Shown: positions 32,993 to 44,580, counted from the stretch's first letter. The stretch: DNA of 57,897 bases from an uncultured Clostridia bacterium (GCA_947063485.1 CAMSSU010000006.1:1-57897), one strand, 5' to 3'. The notes: generated from the letters alone by a model not told the origin. Made by a program: numbers and translations.

Positions 32993-33442
32993 TTATCTTT
33001 TAGCCGCTCTTGCCGGCTTTTTTTGTTTGACGAAAATTTTGGAAAAAATCATCGCTGTCAGCATCCCAATGACGACGCCCATGGCGAGATCGGCCAAAAG
33101 CTGGGAAAAGCTGCCCCACTGCCCCTCGATCAGAGAAAACGCTCCAAAGCCAAAGAGCACATAAAGCGCCCCGGCAAGAGCGCCCGTCAGGATCTTATTC
33201 TGTTCGGCGCCGCTGGTTGCGATAAAGGCAGTAATAAAAATAGCCACAACCTTCACCGCCTGGTTGACTGCGGCGATTGCCCCGTCCGAAAGCCCAAACT
33301 GCTTGACGATAATCGCCAAAACAAGAACGGAGAGCACCGTTACGATCAGGCCGAAAATGGCCCCTTTGACTGCTTTTCCCACGGCAAGTTTCCCGCCGCC
33401 GTTTGCGCCCCTCTTTTGGGCAGCTGCTTTTGAACTAGGCAT
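32993..33442 (-). CDS. TIGR04086-family membrane protein
   Basis: 149 aa with a Lys/Gly-rich N-tail, four hydrophobic helices and a Lys/Arg-rich C-tail. The sequence and position next to yajC fit the TIGR04086 (YrzE-like) family of Firmicutes; function unknown. I chose the ATG at 33442, which has GGAG 9 bases upstream, over the longer frame to 33514 that runs through the promoter region. A sigma-E-like promoter precedes it, pointing to use in sporulation. Confidence 0.75.
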   Translation of the reverse strand: MPSSKAAAQKRGANGGGKLAVGKAVKGAIFGLIVTVLSVLVLAIIVKQFGLSDGAIAAVNQAVKVVAIFITAFIATSGAEQNKILTGALAGALYVLFGFGAFSLIEGQWGSFSQLLADLAMGVVIGMLTAMIFSKIFVKQKKPARAAKR

Positions 33443-33475
33443 ATATACTAACTCCTTTTTTGCTGTGATTGGTAG

Positions 33476-33504
33476 ACTATATGCAAAAAGAAGTGTATGT
33501 ATGC
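33476..33504 (-). promoter_or_regulatory. Sigma-E-like promoter of the TIGR04086 gene
   Basis: On the minus strand, GCATACA (33498-33504), 14 bp spacer and CATATAGT (33476-33483), with the same layout as the spoIIIA promoter in this window. No good sigma-A pair is seen in the 60 bp between the yajC terminator and the gene. Confidence 0.45.
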
Positions 33505-33534
33505 AAAAAGGCACCCATCGCTGGATGCCTTTTT
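33505..33534 (-). terminator. Terminator after yajC
   Basis: AAAAAGGCA pairs with TGCCTTTTT around a GC-containing loop (extra CC/GG pairs inside), ending 2 bp from the yajC stop. Confidence 0.85.
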
Positions 33535-33535
33535 C

Positions 33536-33847
33536 TTATTTTTTCTCTGACAGTTCTTCGTTCTCAACATCTGCCGCTTCCACCGTAGAAACCGCGCCTT
33601 TGGCAAAGACGATTTTGGCTTTTTCCGGGCCGGTTTCGATGGTGATGAGATCCTCTTTCACCGCGACAACCTTGCCGTAGATTCCGCCGATGGTCTTGAT
33701 ATTATCGCCGACTTTGATGCCTGCCAGCATCTCCTGAATTTTCTTATCCCGCTTTTTCTGGGGGATGACCATAACGAGAATCATCGCCACGGCGAGGAGG
33801 ATCATTGGCACAAAAGAGCCAATCGATTGCATGAATTGTTCCGACAT
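33536..33847 (-). CDS. yajC: Preprotein translocase subunit YajC
   Basis: 103 aa accessory subunit of the Sec holotranslocon. One N-terminal membrane helix (about residues 12-30) is followed by the IPQKKRDKKIQEMLAGIKVGDNIKTIGGIYGKV pattern of the family. It lies downstream of tgt, the common tgt-yajC order; secDF is not adjacent. Confidence 0.93.
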   Translation of the reverse strand: MSEQFMQSIGSFVPMILLAVAMILVMVIPQKKRDKKIQEMLAGIKVGDNIKTIGGIYGKVVAVKEDLITIETGPEKAKIVFAKGAVSTVEAADVENEELSEKK

Positions 33848-33923
33848 ACAGATTACATCCTTTCAAAATATGGAAGAAAATCACTTTTCAACCTTTTCAT
33901 CATAATATACCTGGGCCCGCGCG

Positions 33924-36441
<2,518 letters not shown>

Positions 36442-36446
36442 TTTAC

Positions 36447-37805
36447 TTACTCCTTAAAGCCATGAACAATCTGCTTAAAAACTTCGCCGCGCTGCTCGAA
36501 ATTATCGAACATATCCCAGCTGGCGCACGCCGGCGAGAGCAGCACGCACCCGCCCTTGGGCGCAAGATCCCGCGCCAGAAGCACCGCCTGCTCGAAGGTC
36601 TGCGCCGTATGGACGGCGGCATAGCCGGCATCCTCTGCAGCCTTCAAAATCTTCTGTTTGGTCGCCCCCAGCACTACGATGCCCACGATATGCTCCGTAA
36701 ACGCCGCGAACATCTCATCAAAGGTATTCTGCTTATCATAGCCGCCCAGGATGAGGACGGTCGGCGCCGTCATAGTCTGGATTGCCTTGATGGTGGAATC
36801 TGGGTTGGTTCCCTTGGAATCGTTGATATAGCGCACGCCTGCCACTTCCCGCACGAACTCGATGCGGTGCTCCACGCCCGGGAATGTGCGCAGCGTATGC
36901 GCGATAGACTGGGGCGGGATGCCCATGCACATGGCCAGGCACACGGCAGCCAGGGCATTTTCCAGGTTGTGCGGGCCGGGGATGCGCACATCCGCCGCCG
37001 GGCAAATCTCCTGCTCCTGCCCATTCATTCTAAATACTATGCTTCCGTTTTTTAAATATGTGCCCTCTGCAACTTCCCTCTTTCTGCTGAACAGGAGAAC
37101 CCGGCTATGCAGAGCAGGGATACGCTCTGCCGTCAGCGGATCGTCCAGGTTCATCACGGCGAAGTCTTCCATCGTCTGGTTCTCAAATTCGCGCATCTTG
37201 CAATCGCCGTAGTATTCCATCGTGCCAAAGCGGTTTAGATGATCTTCCGTAATATTCAAAAGCGCGGCCGCTCTTGGACGGAACTGATCGATGGTCTCCA
37301 GCTGCAGCGCGGCGACCTCCGCCACAATCACATCCCCCGGTTTGGTCTCCAGCGAGCGATCGCAGATAGGAATGCCGATGTTGCCCAGCGTATAGGTGCT
37401 CCGGCCGGCATCCGAGAAAATCTGGCCGGTGAGCGCGGTGGTCGTGGTTTTGCCGTTCGTGCCGCTGATGCAGACGAAATCCGCCTGGGCAGTCTGATAG
37501 CCCAGCTCAATTTCCGAGATGACGGGCTTGCCCTGCTGTTCTGCCTGCTGGATAAAGGGCTGTTTGACGGGCACACCCGGGCTCAGCACCAGCATATCTG
37601 CCTCCGAGGCGACGCTGGCCGGATCTTCCCCCAGCCGGTTCTCTGCCCCGGCATCAAAGAGCGCCTCTATGCCCTCAAAAGCATCCGCCTTCTTTTGATC
37701 GTAAAGCAAAACCTGCGCACCCAGCTTGAGCAGCAGCCGAGCCGCCGAAAAGCCGCTCTTTGCCATGCCCACTACCATCACTTTTTTATTTGAAACTTCT
37801 ATCAT
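36447..37805 (-). CDS. murD: UDP-N-acetylmuramoyl-L-alanine:D-glutamate ligase
   Basis: Adds D-Glu to UDP-MurNAc-L-Ala. The N-terminal Rossmann domain (GMAKSGFSAARLL), the ATP site ISGTNGKTTTTAL, EVAALQLE, NITEDHLNRF and the C-terminal NDSKGTNPDS block are present; 452 aa is normal. It is between mraY and ftsW. Confidence 0.96.
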   Translation of the reverse strand: MIEVSNKKVMVVGMAKSGFSAARLLLKLGAQVLLYDQKKADAFEGIEALFDAGAENRLGEDPASVASEADMLVLSPGVPVKQPFIQQAEQQGKPVISEIELGYQTAQADFVCISGTNGKTTTTALTGQIFSDAGRSTYTLGNIGIPICDRSLETKPGDVIVAEVAALQLETIDQFRPRAAALLNITEDHLNRFGTMEYYGDCKMREFENQTMEDFAVMNLDDPLTAERIPALHSRVLLFSRKREVAEGTYLKNGSIVFRMNGQEQEICPAADVRIPGPHNLENALAAVCLAMCMGIPPQSIAHTLRTFPGVEHRIEFVREVAGVRYINDSKGTNPDSTIKAIQTMTAPTVLILGGYDKQNTFDEMFAAFTEHIVGIVVLGATKQKILKAAEDAGYAAVHTAQTFEQAVLLARDLAPKGGCVLLSPACASWDMFDNFEQRGEVFKQIVHGFKE

Positions 37806-37880
37806 GCTCTATACTCCCCCGCGGCGCCCAAAAGGCGCGCAAGCAAACTTTTCTCTTCGGTTGCAATCGGAAATGCAAAA

Positions 37881-38864
37881 TTAGCTGACCATGAGCAGCG
37901 TCAGCAAGCAAAAGACAACTGTAATAATCGCGTAGACACAGACGATCTTGGTCTCGTGCACGCCGGAAAGCTCAAAATGATGATGCAGCGGCGCCATTTT
38001 AAAGATGCGCTTGCCGCCCCGCAGCTTATAGCTGCCCACCTGCAAAATGCAGGAAACGCTGGAGACGACATACATAATGCCCATGATCGGGAGCAAAAGC
38101 TGAAGCCTGGAGACAATGCCCATCATGGTCAGCGCGCCGCCCAGGAAAAAGGAGCCGACGTCCCCCATAAACACTTTTGCCGGAAACGCATTATAGCGCA
38201 GAAAGCCCAGGATTGCGCCCGTGAGCGCGGCGGCGAAGATCGCCATATCCTCTCCCCAGACCGTCTGATCCAGCATAGGCAGGAAGATGAGGGTAAACGC
38301 GGCGGCATTCGCCAGGGTTACGCTTCCCGCAAGGCCATCCAGGCCATCCGTCAGGTTGACGCTGTTGGTCATGGCGATGATGGCAAACATGGTAAAGGGA
38401 ATATACCAAAGCCCCAGATCCCAATAGGTATCCAGAATCGGGACATACAGTTTGGATCCAATGGCAGGATTTTTATATGCATAGACGGCGACCAGCGCCG
38501 CGAACACGACCTGCGCGACAATTTTCTGATACGGGCGCAGCCCCAGCGAGCGGTGCTTGAGCACCTTAATCAGATCGTCGATAAAGCCGATGAGGCCAAA
38601 AGCCGTCGCTCCAATGACAGCAAACCACAGGTAGCTGCCCGTCTCTGCCAAAAAGAAAGCTGCCGCGACCAGAACGCCGAGCGTGATGAAAATTCCGCCC
38701 ATAGTCGGCGTCCCTGCCTTTTTCAAATGGCTCTGCGGGCCATCTTCCCGGATGGACTGCCCCGCTTTCAGCTTTTGCAGCACGGGGATCAGGAAATGGC
38801 CGCAGCCCAGGGCGGCTACAAACCCGATCAAAACGGCAAATATGACTTGATGCATCTCAAACAT
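37881..38864 (-). CDS. mraY: Phospho-MurNAc-pentapeptide transferase MraY
   Basis: Membrane enzyme that makes lipid I. Ten hydrophobic helices with the active-site motifs GFIDDLIKV, NLTDGLDGLAGS and MAPLHHHFEL. The ATG at 38864 has AGAGG very close (1 base), and the ATG three codons later has it at 10 bases, so either may be used. The gene has its own promoter 120-150 bp upstream, in the place where murF normally lies. Confidence 0.95.
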   Translation of the reverse strand: MFEMHQVIFAVLIGFVAALGCGHFLIPVLQKLKAGQSIREDGPQSHLKKAGTPTMGGIFITLGVLVAAAFFLAETGSYLWFAVIGATAFGLIGFIDDLIKVLKHRSLGLRPYQKIVAQVVFAALVAVYAYKNPAIGSKLYVPILDTYWDLGLWYIPFTMFAIIAMTNSVNLTDGLDGLAGSVTLANAAAFTLIFLPMLDQTVWGEDMAIFAAALTGAILGFLRYNAFPAKVFMGDVGSFFLGGALTMMGIVSRLQLLLPIMGIMYVVSSVSCILQVGSYKLRGGKRIFKMAPLHHHFELSGVHETKIVCVYAIITVVFCLLTLLMVS

Positions 38865-39021
38865 ACCTCTTCTTCTGACGATTTTCTCGGCACTATGCTG
38901 GGATGCAGAAGAGCCAAGCGCACCCCCATGACAAAAACTCCTGCAAGACAGCCAAAGCTTTGCCTCGGCTCACGCCGCGAGGTTATAATACCATGTTTAT
39001 AAAGCAAGTTCAACCGCACGG
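38865..39021 (-). other. murE-mraY gap with a short upstream reading frame
   Basis: 157 bp holding a promoter and a 33-codon frame (38828-38929, minus) that starts MGVRLALLHPSIV behind GCAGGAG with 8 bases of spacing and runs 37 bp into mraY in another frame. It could be a leader peptide that couples translation into mraY, or it could be chance. No trace of murF is visible. Confidence 0.4.
38985..39013 (-). promoter_or_regulatory. Internal promoter for mraY-murD-ftsW
   Basis: On the minus strand: -35 TTGAAC (39008-39013), 17 bp spacer, -10 TATTAT (38985-38990), just after the murE stop. Confidence 0.65.
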
Positions 39022-40461
39022 CTACCGGCCGAGTTCATCCAGTATTTGCGCGACGATCACCTTTTCATCGAATGGGAAATGCTGCCCGCAGATTTCCTGG
39101 TAATCCTCATGCCCCTTGCCCGCCAAAATGATGACATCGCCCTTTTGGGCATGCTCCAGGGCGTAGTGAATTGCCGAGCGCCGATCTTCCACGACAATGT
39201 GATTCTCTTTTTTCATTCCGGCGAGAATTTGTTCGATAATCGCGCCCGGCTGTTCAAACCGCGGGTTATCCGATGTAACGATGACAAAATCTGCCAACCG
39301 TTCGGCAATCTCGCCCATCATGGGCCGCTTGCCGGCATCCCGGTTGCCGCCGCACCCGAAGATGCAGACCAGCCTCCCTTTGCAGAAGCCGCGCGCTGTT
39401 TTGAGCGTGCTCTCCAGGCTATCCGGCTTGTGTGCGTAATCCAAAATAATGCTGTAATCCCCGCCGCGGGTATCCAGACGCTCAAAGCGCCCGGGAACAG
39501 CTGAAACAGATTCAATCCCCTGCTTGATGCTGATCATGTCCACCCCCAGCATGAAGCTCACCGAAATGGCCGCCAGGGCATTATAGACGCTGAACATCCC
39601 AGGCGTTTGCAGCAAAATGGGGAGCTGCGTCCCCTCCTTTGCCATGATAAAACGGCTGCCCGCGCTCCCAAGCTCGATTCCCTTTGCGGCCACGTTGGCC
39701 TTGCTCTGGATGCCGTAGGTCTGCACTTGCCCGGCCGCGGCCGCGATCATTGCCTCGCCGAAGGGATCGTCTGCATTGACGGCGCTGTGCTCCGCATTTG
39801 CAAACAGGATCGCCTTAGCATCCCGATAGTGTTCAAAATCGCCGTGGAAATCCAGGTGATCCTGGGTCAAGTTCGTGAAGATTGCGCCCTGGAACCGGAT
39901 CCCATAGACGCGCTTTAAATAAAGCGAATGCGAGGAAACCTCCATCACGACGGTATCGATGCCTGCCCTCAGCATATCTGCCAGCAGTTTTTGCAGATCC
40001 GGCGCTTCGGGCGTAGTGCGCTCGGCCGGAATCACCTGATCGCCTATCACATTGACGATGGTTCCCATGAGGCCAACTTTGCTGCCCTCATGCTCGAAAA
40101 TGCTCTTGAGCAGGTAGGTCGTGGAGGTTTTGCCGCTGGTGCCCGTTACGCCGACCATGCGCAGTTTTTCCGCCGGATGGCCATAAAAAGCCGCGGAGAT
40201 CAGCGCCATCGCCGCTCTGTCATCTTTGACGACGACCTGCGTAACCGGCAGTTCCTGCCTTTGCGTTACAACCAGGCAGACTGCGCCCGCCTCACAGGCG
40301 CTCTTTGCATATTGATGGCCATCGCTCTGATAGCCTTTGATGCAGAAAAACAGATAGCCCTTCTGGACTTTTCGGGAATCATAGGCAATCCCCTCAATCT
40401 CGATCTGCTCTTCGCCAAAAATATCACATTCTATTCCTGCCAGAAGATCTTTTAGCTTCAT
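39022..40461 (-). CDS. murE: UDP-MurNAc-L-Ala-D-Glu:meso-diaminopimelate ligase
   Basis: Adds the third residue of the stem peptide. ATP site VTGTSGKTSTTYL, the SSHSLYLKRV block, and the C-terminal DNPRFEQP motif, whose DNPR marks meso-DAP-adding enzymes rather than Lys-adding ones. This agrees with the DAP pathway genes at 52706-57817. 479 aa is normal. The start at 40461 has GGAAGAGG upstream; the frame to 40596 overlaps the PBP gene. murF does not follow. Confidence 0.95.
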   Translation of the reverse strand: MKLKDLLAGIECDIFGEEQIEIEGIAYDSRKVQKGYLFFCIKGYQSDGHQYAKSACEAGAVCLVVTQRQELPVTQVVVKDDRAAMALISAAFYGHPAEKLRMVGVTGTSGKTSTTYLLKSIFEHEGSKVGLMGTIVNVIGDQVIPAERTTPEAPDLQKLLADMLRAGIDTVVMEVSSHSLYLKRVYGIRFQGAIFTNLTQDHLDFHGDFEHYRDAKAILFANAEHSAVNADDPFGEAMIAAAAGQVQTYGIQSKANVAAKGIELGSAGSRFIMAKEGTQLPILLQTPGMFSVYNALAAISVSFMLGVDMISIKQGIESVSAVPGRFERLDTRGGDYSIILDYAHKPDSLESTLKTARGFCKGRLVCIFGCGGNRDAGKRPMMGEIAERLADFVIVTSDNPRFEQPGAIIEQILAGMKKENHIVVEDRRSAIHYALEHAQKGDVIILAGKGHEDYQEICGQHFPFDEKVIVAQILDELGR

Positions 40462-40483
40462 GCCTCTTCCTTCTTTCTTTTGC

Positions 40484-42568
40484 TTAGCCGCAGGTAACCG
40501 TGATAATCTCGCCTGCTGCGGCTCTCTCACTTGCTTTCGGATTTTGAGACTGCACAACGCCGCTCTCATTGCCCGAAACTCTGATCTCAAAGCCATGTTC
40601 TTTTGCCGCTTTATATGCTTCCAGGAGCGTTTTCCCGCTCAGATCCGGGATGGCAGCCGCCTCATTGGACGCCGCGCCCGAATTGCCATAGAGATCGATG
40701 CTGATGCCCTTTGCAGCTTTTGTTCCTGCCGAAGGCGACTGCGCCGCGACATTGCCGCTTCCAAAGCTGGCCGACGCGAAGCCGTATTCCTGCGCTTTCT
40801 GCGCGGCCTCTGCCATGCCCATTCCGGAGAAATCCGGAACTTCGACGAGTGTATCGATGGGCTCTGTCGGCACGACGTTGGCATATTTCAGACATTTTTC
40901 CAGCACATCTTTGGCAAACGGCGCCGCGACAACGCTGCCGTATGTAACCGGGACGCCCGGCTCTCTGACGATAAACAGCACCAGGAACTGCGGATCCTCC
41001 ACCGGCGCAAAGCCCAGGAAGGACGAGATGTTCTTGCCCTGCACGATGACGCCGTTCTCATACATCTGCGCTGTGCCCGTCTTGCCGCCTACCCGGTAGC
41101 CTGGGATCTGCGCATTCTTGCCGCCGCCGTTTGCGACGACGCTCTCCAGAACACCGCGCATGGTTGCGGAAGTCTCTTCGGAAATGACGCGCTTGCCTTC
41201 AGGCGCATCAAAACTCTCCACCATCTCCCCCGCGCTGTTCTGAACGCCAATGGCAAGCCGCGGCTGATAGAGCACGCCGCCGTTGACCACCGCGCAGGCC
41301 GCCGTCGCCAGCTGCAACGGCGTGCAGGCGATGGACTGCCCAAAGCCGATGCGGGCGAGATCCACGTTTTTGATATATTTGGCCGCCCGGATGATGCCCG
41401 AGCCGTCCGTCGAGAAATCTACTCCGGTGTTCTTTCCAAAGCCGAAGTTGTAGATATATTCGTAAAATTGATCCGTCCCCATGCGCAGAGCCATTTCCAT
41501 GAACGCCGGGTTGCAGGAGTTTTCCACCGCCTGCGTCAACGTCTGGTGGCCATGCGGCCGGCCGCTGCGCCAGCATTTGATGCGCTCGCCATCCACAATT
41601 TTAGCGCCGGCGCATTCGAACGTCGTCTCGGTATTGATGGTTCCGCTGTCCAGCGCGGCCGCTGTGGTGATGATCTTAAAAGTGGAGCCGGGCTCATAGG
41701 CGTCTGTGATGATCGTATTGCGTGAAAGAGACGCCAGCGTCTCCAGATCGCTTCGATCCAGGTTGTTCAGATCCGCCTCCGGATAGTTGACCATGCCGAG
41801 AATTTCGCCGTTCTTGGGGTTCATGACGATGGCGCACACGCTCTTTGCCTGGTTGACCTCCATCGCCTCTTTGGCGGCCGATTCCAGGAAGTTTTGGATA
41901 TACGCATCCAGCGTGAGCACGAGGCTCAGCCCTTCCTGCGGCTCGATGTACATCTGCTCGCTTCCCTCTATCGTCTGCCCCATGGCGTCTACCTGAGCCA
42001 GAATCGTCCCGGCATATCCAGCGAGATATTTATTGTATTTTTTCTCCAGGCCTTCCTGCCCTTCGCCGTCCATCGTCGTATAGCCCAGCACCTGGCTCAT
42101 AAACGCCCCGGAAGGATAAAAGCGCTTGATATCCGCAAAAAAGCCGATGCCTTTGAGATCCAGCGCGCGAATCTGCTCTGCCTGCTCCTGGGTGATCTGG
42201 CGCTTGAGCCAAGCTTCGACTTTGGATTTGTCGCTGGCGATCTCGAAGATCTTCTGCTCATCCATCCCCAGAATGGGCGCCAGCAGATTGGCAACCTCGC
42301 CCGGATCCTTAATATCCTTCGGGTAGAGCAGCACGCTTTCCACCGTCGCGCTGGCCGCCAGCACTTCGCCGTTCCGATCTAAAATAGAGCCTCTCTTCGG
42401 GGCGACCGAGAGCTCCCTTGTCCATTGGCTCTCCGCTTTATCCGAAAGATCGGCTGCATCAAAGAACATCAGCTGCATGAGTTTGCCCACGATGACGAGC
42501 ATGAAAAACATCGCGAAGTAAAACAGCAGTGTCAACCTTTTTTTATTTGATATGTTGGTGCCTGCCAA
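40484..42568 (-). CDS. Division/sporulation penicillin-binding protein with PASTA domains (FtsI/SpoVD type)
   Basis: Class B transpeptidase. One membrane helix (residues 10-33), a dimerisation domain (about 50-200), and the transpeptidase with STFK (about 295-298), SCN (351-353) and KTGTA (495-499), then two PASTA domains (about 570-632 and 636-694). The protein has a single frame of 694 aa. Only one such PBP is in the cluster, so it may serve division, sporulation or both. It lies between ftsL and murE, the usual place. Confidence 0.94.
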   Translation of the reverse strand: MAGTNISNKKRLTLLFYFAMFFMLVIVGKLMQLMFFDAADLSDKAESQWTRELSVAPKRGSILDRNGEVLAASATVESVLLYPKDIKDPGEVANLLAPILGMDEQKIFEIASDKSKVEAWLKRQITQEQAEQIRALDLKGIGFFADIKRFYPSGAFMSQVLGYTTMDGEGQEGLEKKYNKYLAGYAGTILAQVDAMGQTIEGSEQMYIEPQEGLSLVLTLDAYIQNFLESAAKEAMEVNQAKSVCAIVMNPKNGEILGMVNYPEADLNNLDRSDLETLASLSRNTIITDAYEPGSTFKIITTAAALDSGTINTETTFECAGAKIVDGERIKCWRSGRPHGHQTLTQAVENSCNPAFMEMALRMGTDQFYEYIYNFGFGKNTGVDFSTDGSGIIRAAKYIKNVDLARIGFGQSIACTPLQLATAACAVVNGGVLYQPRLAIGVQNSAGEMVESFDAPEGKRVISEETSATMRGVLESVVANGGGKNAQIPGYRVGGKTGTAQMYENGVIVQGKNISSFLGFAPVEDPQFLVLFIVREPGVPVTYGSVVAAPFAKDVLEKCLKYANVVPTEPIDTLVEVPDFSGMGMAEAAQKAQEYGFASASFGSGNVAAQSPSAGTKAAKGISIDLYGNSGAASNEAAAIPDLSGKTLLEAYKAAKEHGFEIRVSGNESGVVQSQNPKASERAAAGEIITVTCG

Positions 42569-42598
42569 TGGCTGTTCCTCCCTAAAATCAGTCTGCGC

Positions 42599-43114
42599 CT
42601 ATTTCAGCAAGCCCACCATGCCGTTCCATAGCTCCGCATACCATGGCGTCTGCTGTGCCTCCGCCTCGGGCTCTGCCATGGAAGGCTCGCTAAACTGCAC
42701 ATAGCAAATCTGCGCATAGCTTGGAAAATCCATGCCAAACCGCTGCTCAGCCGCATCCGAAATCTGCTGCACAGTGCACTTGGTATTGATGGAAAGCTCC
42801 ACTTGCTCGCTCTGTGCCGCTAACACATCTATATTCTCTTGCAGCTCAATATTTGCCAGTTTGTTGGAAGAAATTGCGGCATACCCCGAAATGACCGAAG
42901 CCAGCAAGACAAATACAACCAGCGCCGTCAGGCAATTATAGACAGCATTCCTGCGCTGGATACGCGTAACAGGATGCACCACATAGCTGACAGCCGGGTG
43001 CCGGTTTTTCTTTCTTCTCTGCTGCCCTCTGCGCTGCGGGACTCTATCCCACTCGCTCTCCTGGAATGGAACGATGTAGTCATATCCATTTGCAGCTCTC
43101 TTCAGGTTATCCAT
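42599..43114 (-). CDS. ftsL: FtsL-like septum protein
   Basis: 171 aa bitopic protein: a basic cytoplasmic part (residues 1-55), one membrane helix (about 58-80) and an extracellular coiled coil (about 82-135), ending in an acidic, Ala/Glu-rich tail. Sequence similarity is weak in this family; the call rests on topology and position between rsmH and the PBP. The ATG at 43114 has GGAGG upstream, unlike the longer frame to 43156. Confidence 0.82.
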   Translation of the reverse strand: MDNLKRAANGYDYIVPFQESEWDRVPQRRGQQRRKKNRHPAVSYVVHPVTRIQRRNAVYNCLTALVVFVLLASVISGYAAISSNKLANIELQENIDVLAAQSEQVELSINTKCTVQQISDAAEQRFGMDFPSYAQICYVQFSEPSMAEPEAEAQQTPWYAELWNGMVGLLK

Positions 43115-43142
43115 CGGTATTCCTCCGTTTATCGGCCGCTTT

Positions 43143-44060
43143 TCAGCACCGTTCAAATATTCTCAGTTTTGCGCTCCTGGAGCGCGGGTTTTGCTCTATC
43201 TCCGCCGCATCCGGCAGAATAGGCTTTCGCGTGATGATTTTACCCTTGCTCACCTTGCCGCAGACGCATTTGGGAAAATCCGGCGGGCAGGTGCAGGGAT
43301 TCTGCGCAGTTTGAAAGACCTTTTTCACAATGCGGTCTTCCAGGGAATGGAACGTGATGATGGCAAGGCGCCCACCCGGCGCAAGCACATCGATAAAATC
43401 GTTTACCGTATCTTTGAGGGAATCCAGCTCGCCGTTCACTTCGATGCGGATGGCCTGGAAAGATTTTTTGGCCGGGTGTCCCCCGCTGCGGCGCTTTGCC
43501 GCGGGAATGGCATTTTTGATGATCTCTGCCAGCTGTGTCGTCGTCTCAATAGGCCGGCTTTTTACGATGGCGGCCGCGATTTTGTTCCCAAAGCTCTCTT
43601 CGCCGTATTCGTAGAGAATGCGCGCCAGATCTCTTTGCGGATACTCATTGACAACCTGATAAGCGCTCAGGCTGCTGCTCTGATCCATGCGCATATCCAG
43701 CGGTGCCTCCTTGGAGTAGGAAAAACCCCGCTCAGCCTCATCCAGCTGGAAAGAGGAAACGCCGAGATCCAGCAATGCTCCATCTGCCCTCAGCTCTCCC
43801 ATCCCCCGCATGATCTGTGCGATATTTTTGAAATCATCGTGAACGAAAGTAACTCTTTGCGCATACGGCGCCAAACGCTGTTTGCAGCGCTCTATGGCCG
43901 CGATATCTTTATCAATGGCAATCAGCCTGGCCTTGGAAGCTCCTAAAATCCCTTCAGAGTGGCCTCCGCCGCCCAGGGTTCCATCGATAAACAGGTTTCC
44001 CGTTTTCAGCGGCAGCGCCGCCAGAGACTGCTCATAGAGCACACTTACATGCCCGCTCAT
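43143..44060 (-). CDS. rsmH: 16S rRNA (cytosine1402-N4)-methyltransferase
   Basis: Methylates C1402 of 16S rRNA. DGTLGGGGHSEGIL near residue 33 is the SAM site; the SRPIETTTQLAEIIKNAIP and TFHSLEDRIVK blocks are typical. 305 aa. The start at 44060 forms an ATGA overlap with mraZ; the longer frame lies within mraZ. Confidence 0.96.
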   Translation of the reverse strand: MSGHVSVLYEQSLAALPLKTGNLFIDGTLGGGGHSEGILGASKARLIAIDKDIAAIERCKQRLAPYAQRVTFVHDDFKNIAQIMRGMGELRADGALLDLGVSSFQLDEAERGFSYSKEAPLDMRMDQSSSLSAYQVVNEYPQRDLARILYEYGEESFGNKIAAAIVKSRPIETTTQLAEIIKNAIPAAKRRSGGHPAKKSFQAIRIEVNGELDSLKDTVNDFIDVLAPGGRLAIITFHSLEDRIVKKVFQTAQNPCTCPPDFPKCVCGKVSKGKIITRKPILPDAAEIEQNPRSRSAKLRIFERC

Positions 44061-44488
44061 ATGCCAAGCTCCGCCAGCTGTGCCAAAACGCTCTCGAACT
44101 CCTCGTCTGCCTCCTCGCAGTAGTTGTCCCAATTTTCTTTGGACCAAAGCTCGACGCGGTTCATCGCGCCGATGGCGACAACTTCTTTTTCCATTTCCGC
44201 CTTTTCTCTCAGGCGGGAAGGCAGAAGGATTCTCCCCTGCTTATCCGGCTTTACCTCTTCCGCAGAGGCAAAAAGCATACGCAGGAAAACTTGTCCCTTG
44301 CTGTCCGTCATGGGAATGCTCTTCATCTTTCCGGCGAACTCCAGCCACATTTCCGAGGAAAACACAAACAGGCATTTGCCAATGCCTCTTGTAACAATGA
44401 AGTTTTCCCCCAGCTCCTCTCTGAACTTGGCGGGCACAAATACGCGCCCCTTCGCATCCAGAGTGTGGGCATATGTTCCGGTAAACAT
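44057..44488 (-). CDS. mraZ: Transcriptional regulator MraZ
   Basis: 143 aa AbrB-fold protein with two MraZ repeats, each with a DxxGR core (DAKGRVFVPAKFR near the N-end and DKQGRILLPSRLR near residue 80). It is a DNA-binding regulator of its own operon. GAGGAG lies ahead of the start. First gene of the mraZ-rsmH-ftsL-PBP-murE operon and probably an autoregulator through the boxes at 44512-44541. Confidence 0.96.
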   Translation of the reverse strand: MFTGTYAHTLDAKGRVFVPAKFREELGENFIVTRGIGKCLFVFSSEMWLEFAGKMKSIPMTDSKGQVFLRMLFASAEEVKPDKQGRILLPSRLREKAEMEKEVVAIGAMNRVELWSKENWDNYCEEADEEFESVLAQLAELGI

Positions 44489-44511
44489 GATGCACTCCTC
44501 TGTGTGAATTT

Positions 44512-44541
44512 CACCACTTCACACCACTTTAAACCACTTTC
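44512..44541 (-). promoter_or_regulatory. MraZ operator: three AAAGTGG-type boxes at 10 bp spacing
   Basis: On the minus strand, AAAGTGG, AAAGTGG and GAAGTGG repeat at exactly 10 bp (forward complements start at 44535, 44525 and 44515). They lie between the -10 and the mraZ start, next to the expected transcription start. The form matches reported MraZ boxes in mycoplasmas; E. coli uses TGGG boxes with the same period. Confidence 0.8.
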
Positions 44542-44551
44542 ATAGTTATAA

Positions 44552-44580
44552 TTCTAAATATTCGCCTATTATTTGTCAAC
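44552..44580 (-). promoter_or_regulatory. Promoter of the mraZ operon
   Basis: On the minus strand: consensus -35 TTGACA (44575-44580), 17 bp spacer, -10 TAGAAT (44552-44557). Confidence 0.8.

Noticed and set aside
40460..41725. 421-codon plus-strand frame opposite the penicillin-binding protein gene
   Set aside because: Antisense to an intact PBP with all catalytic motifs; composition is that of a shadow frame.
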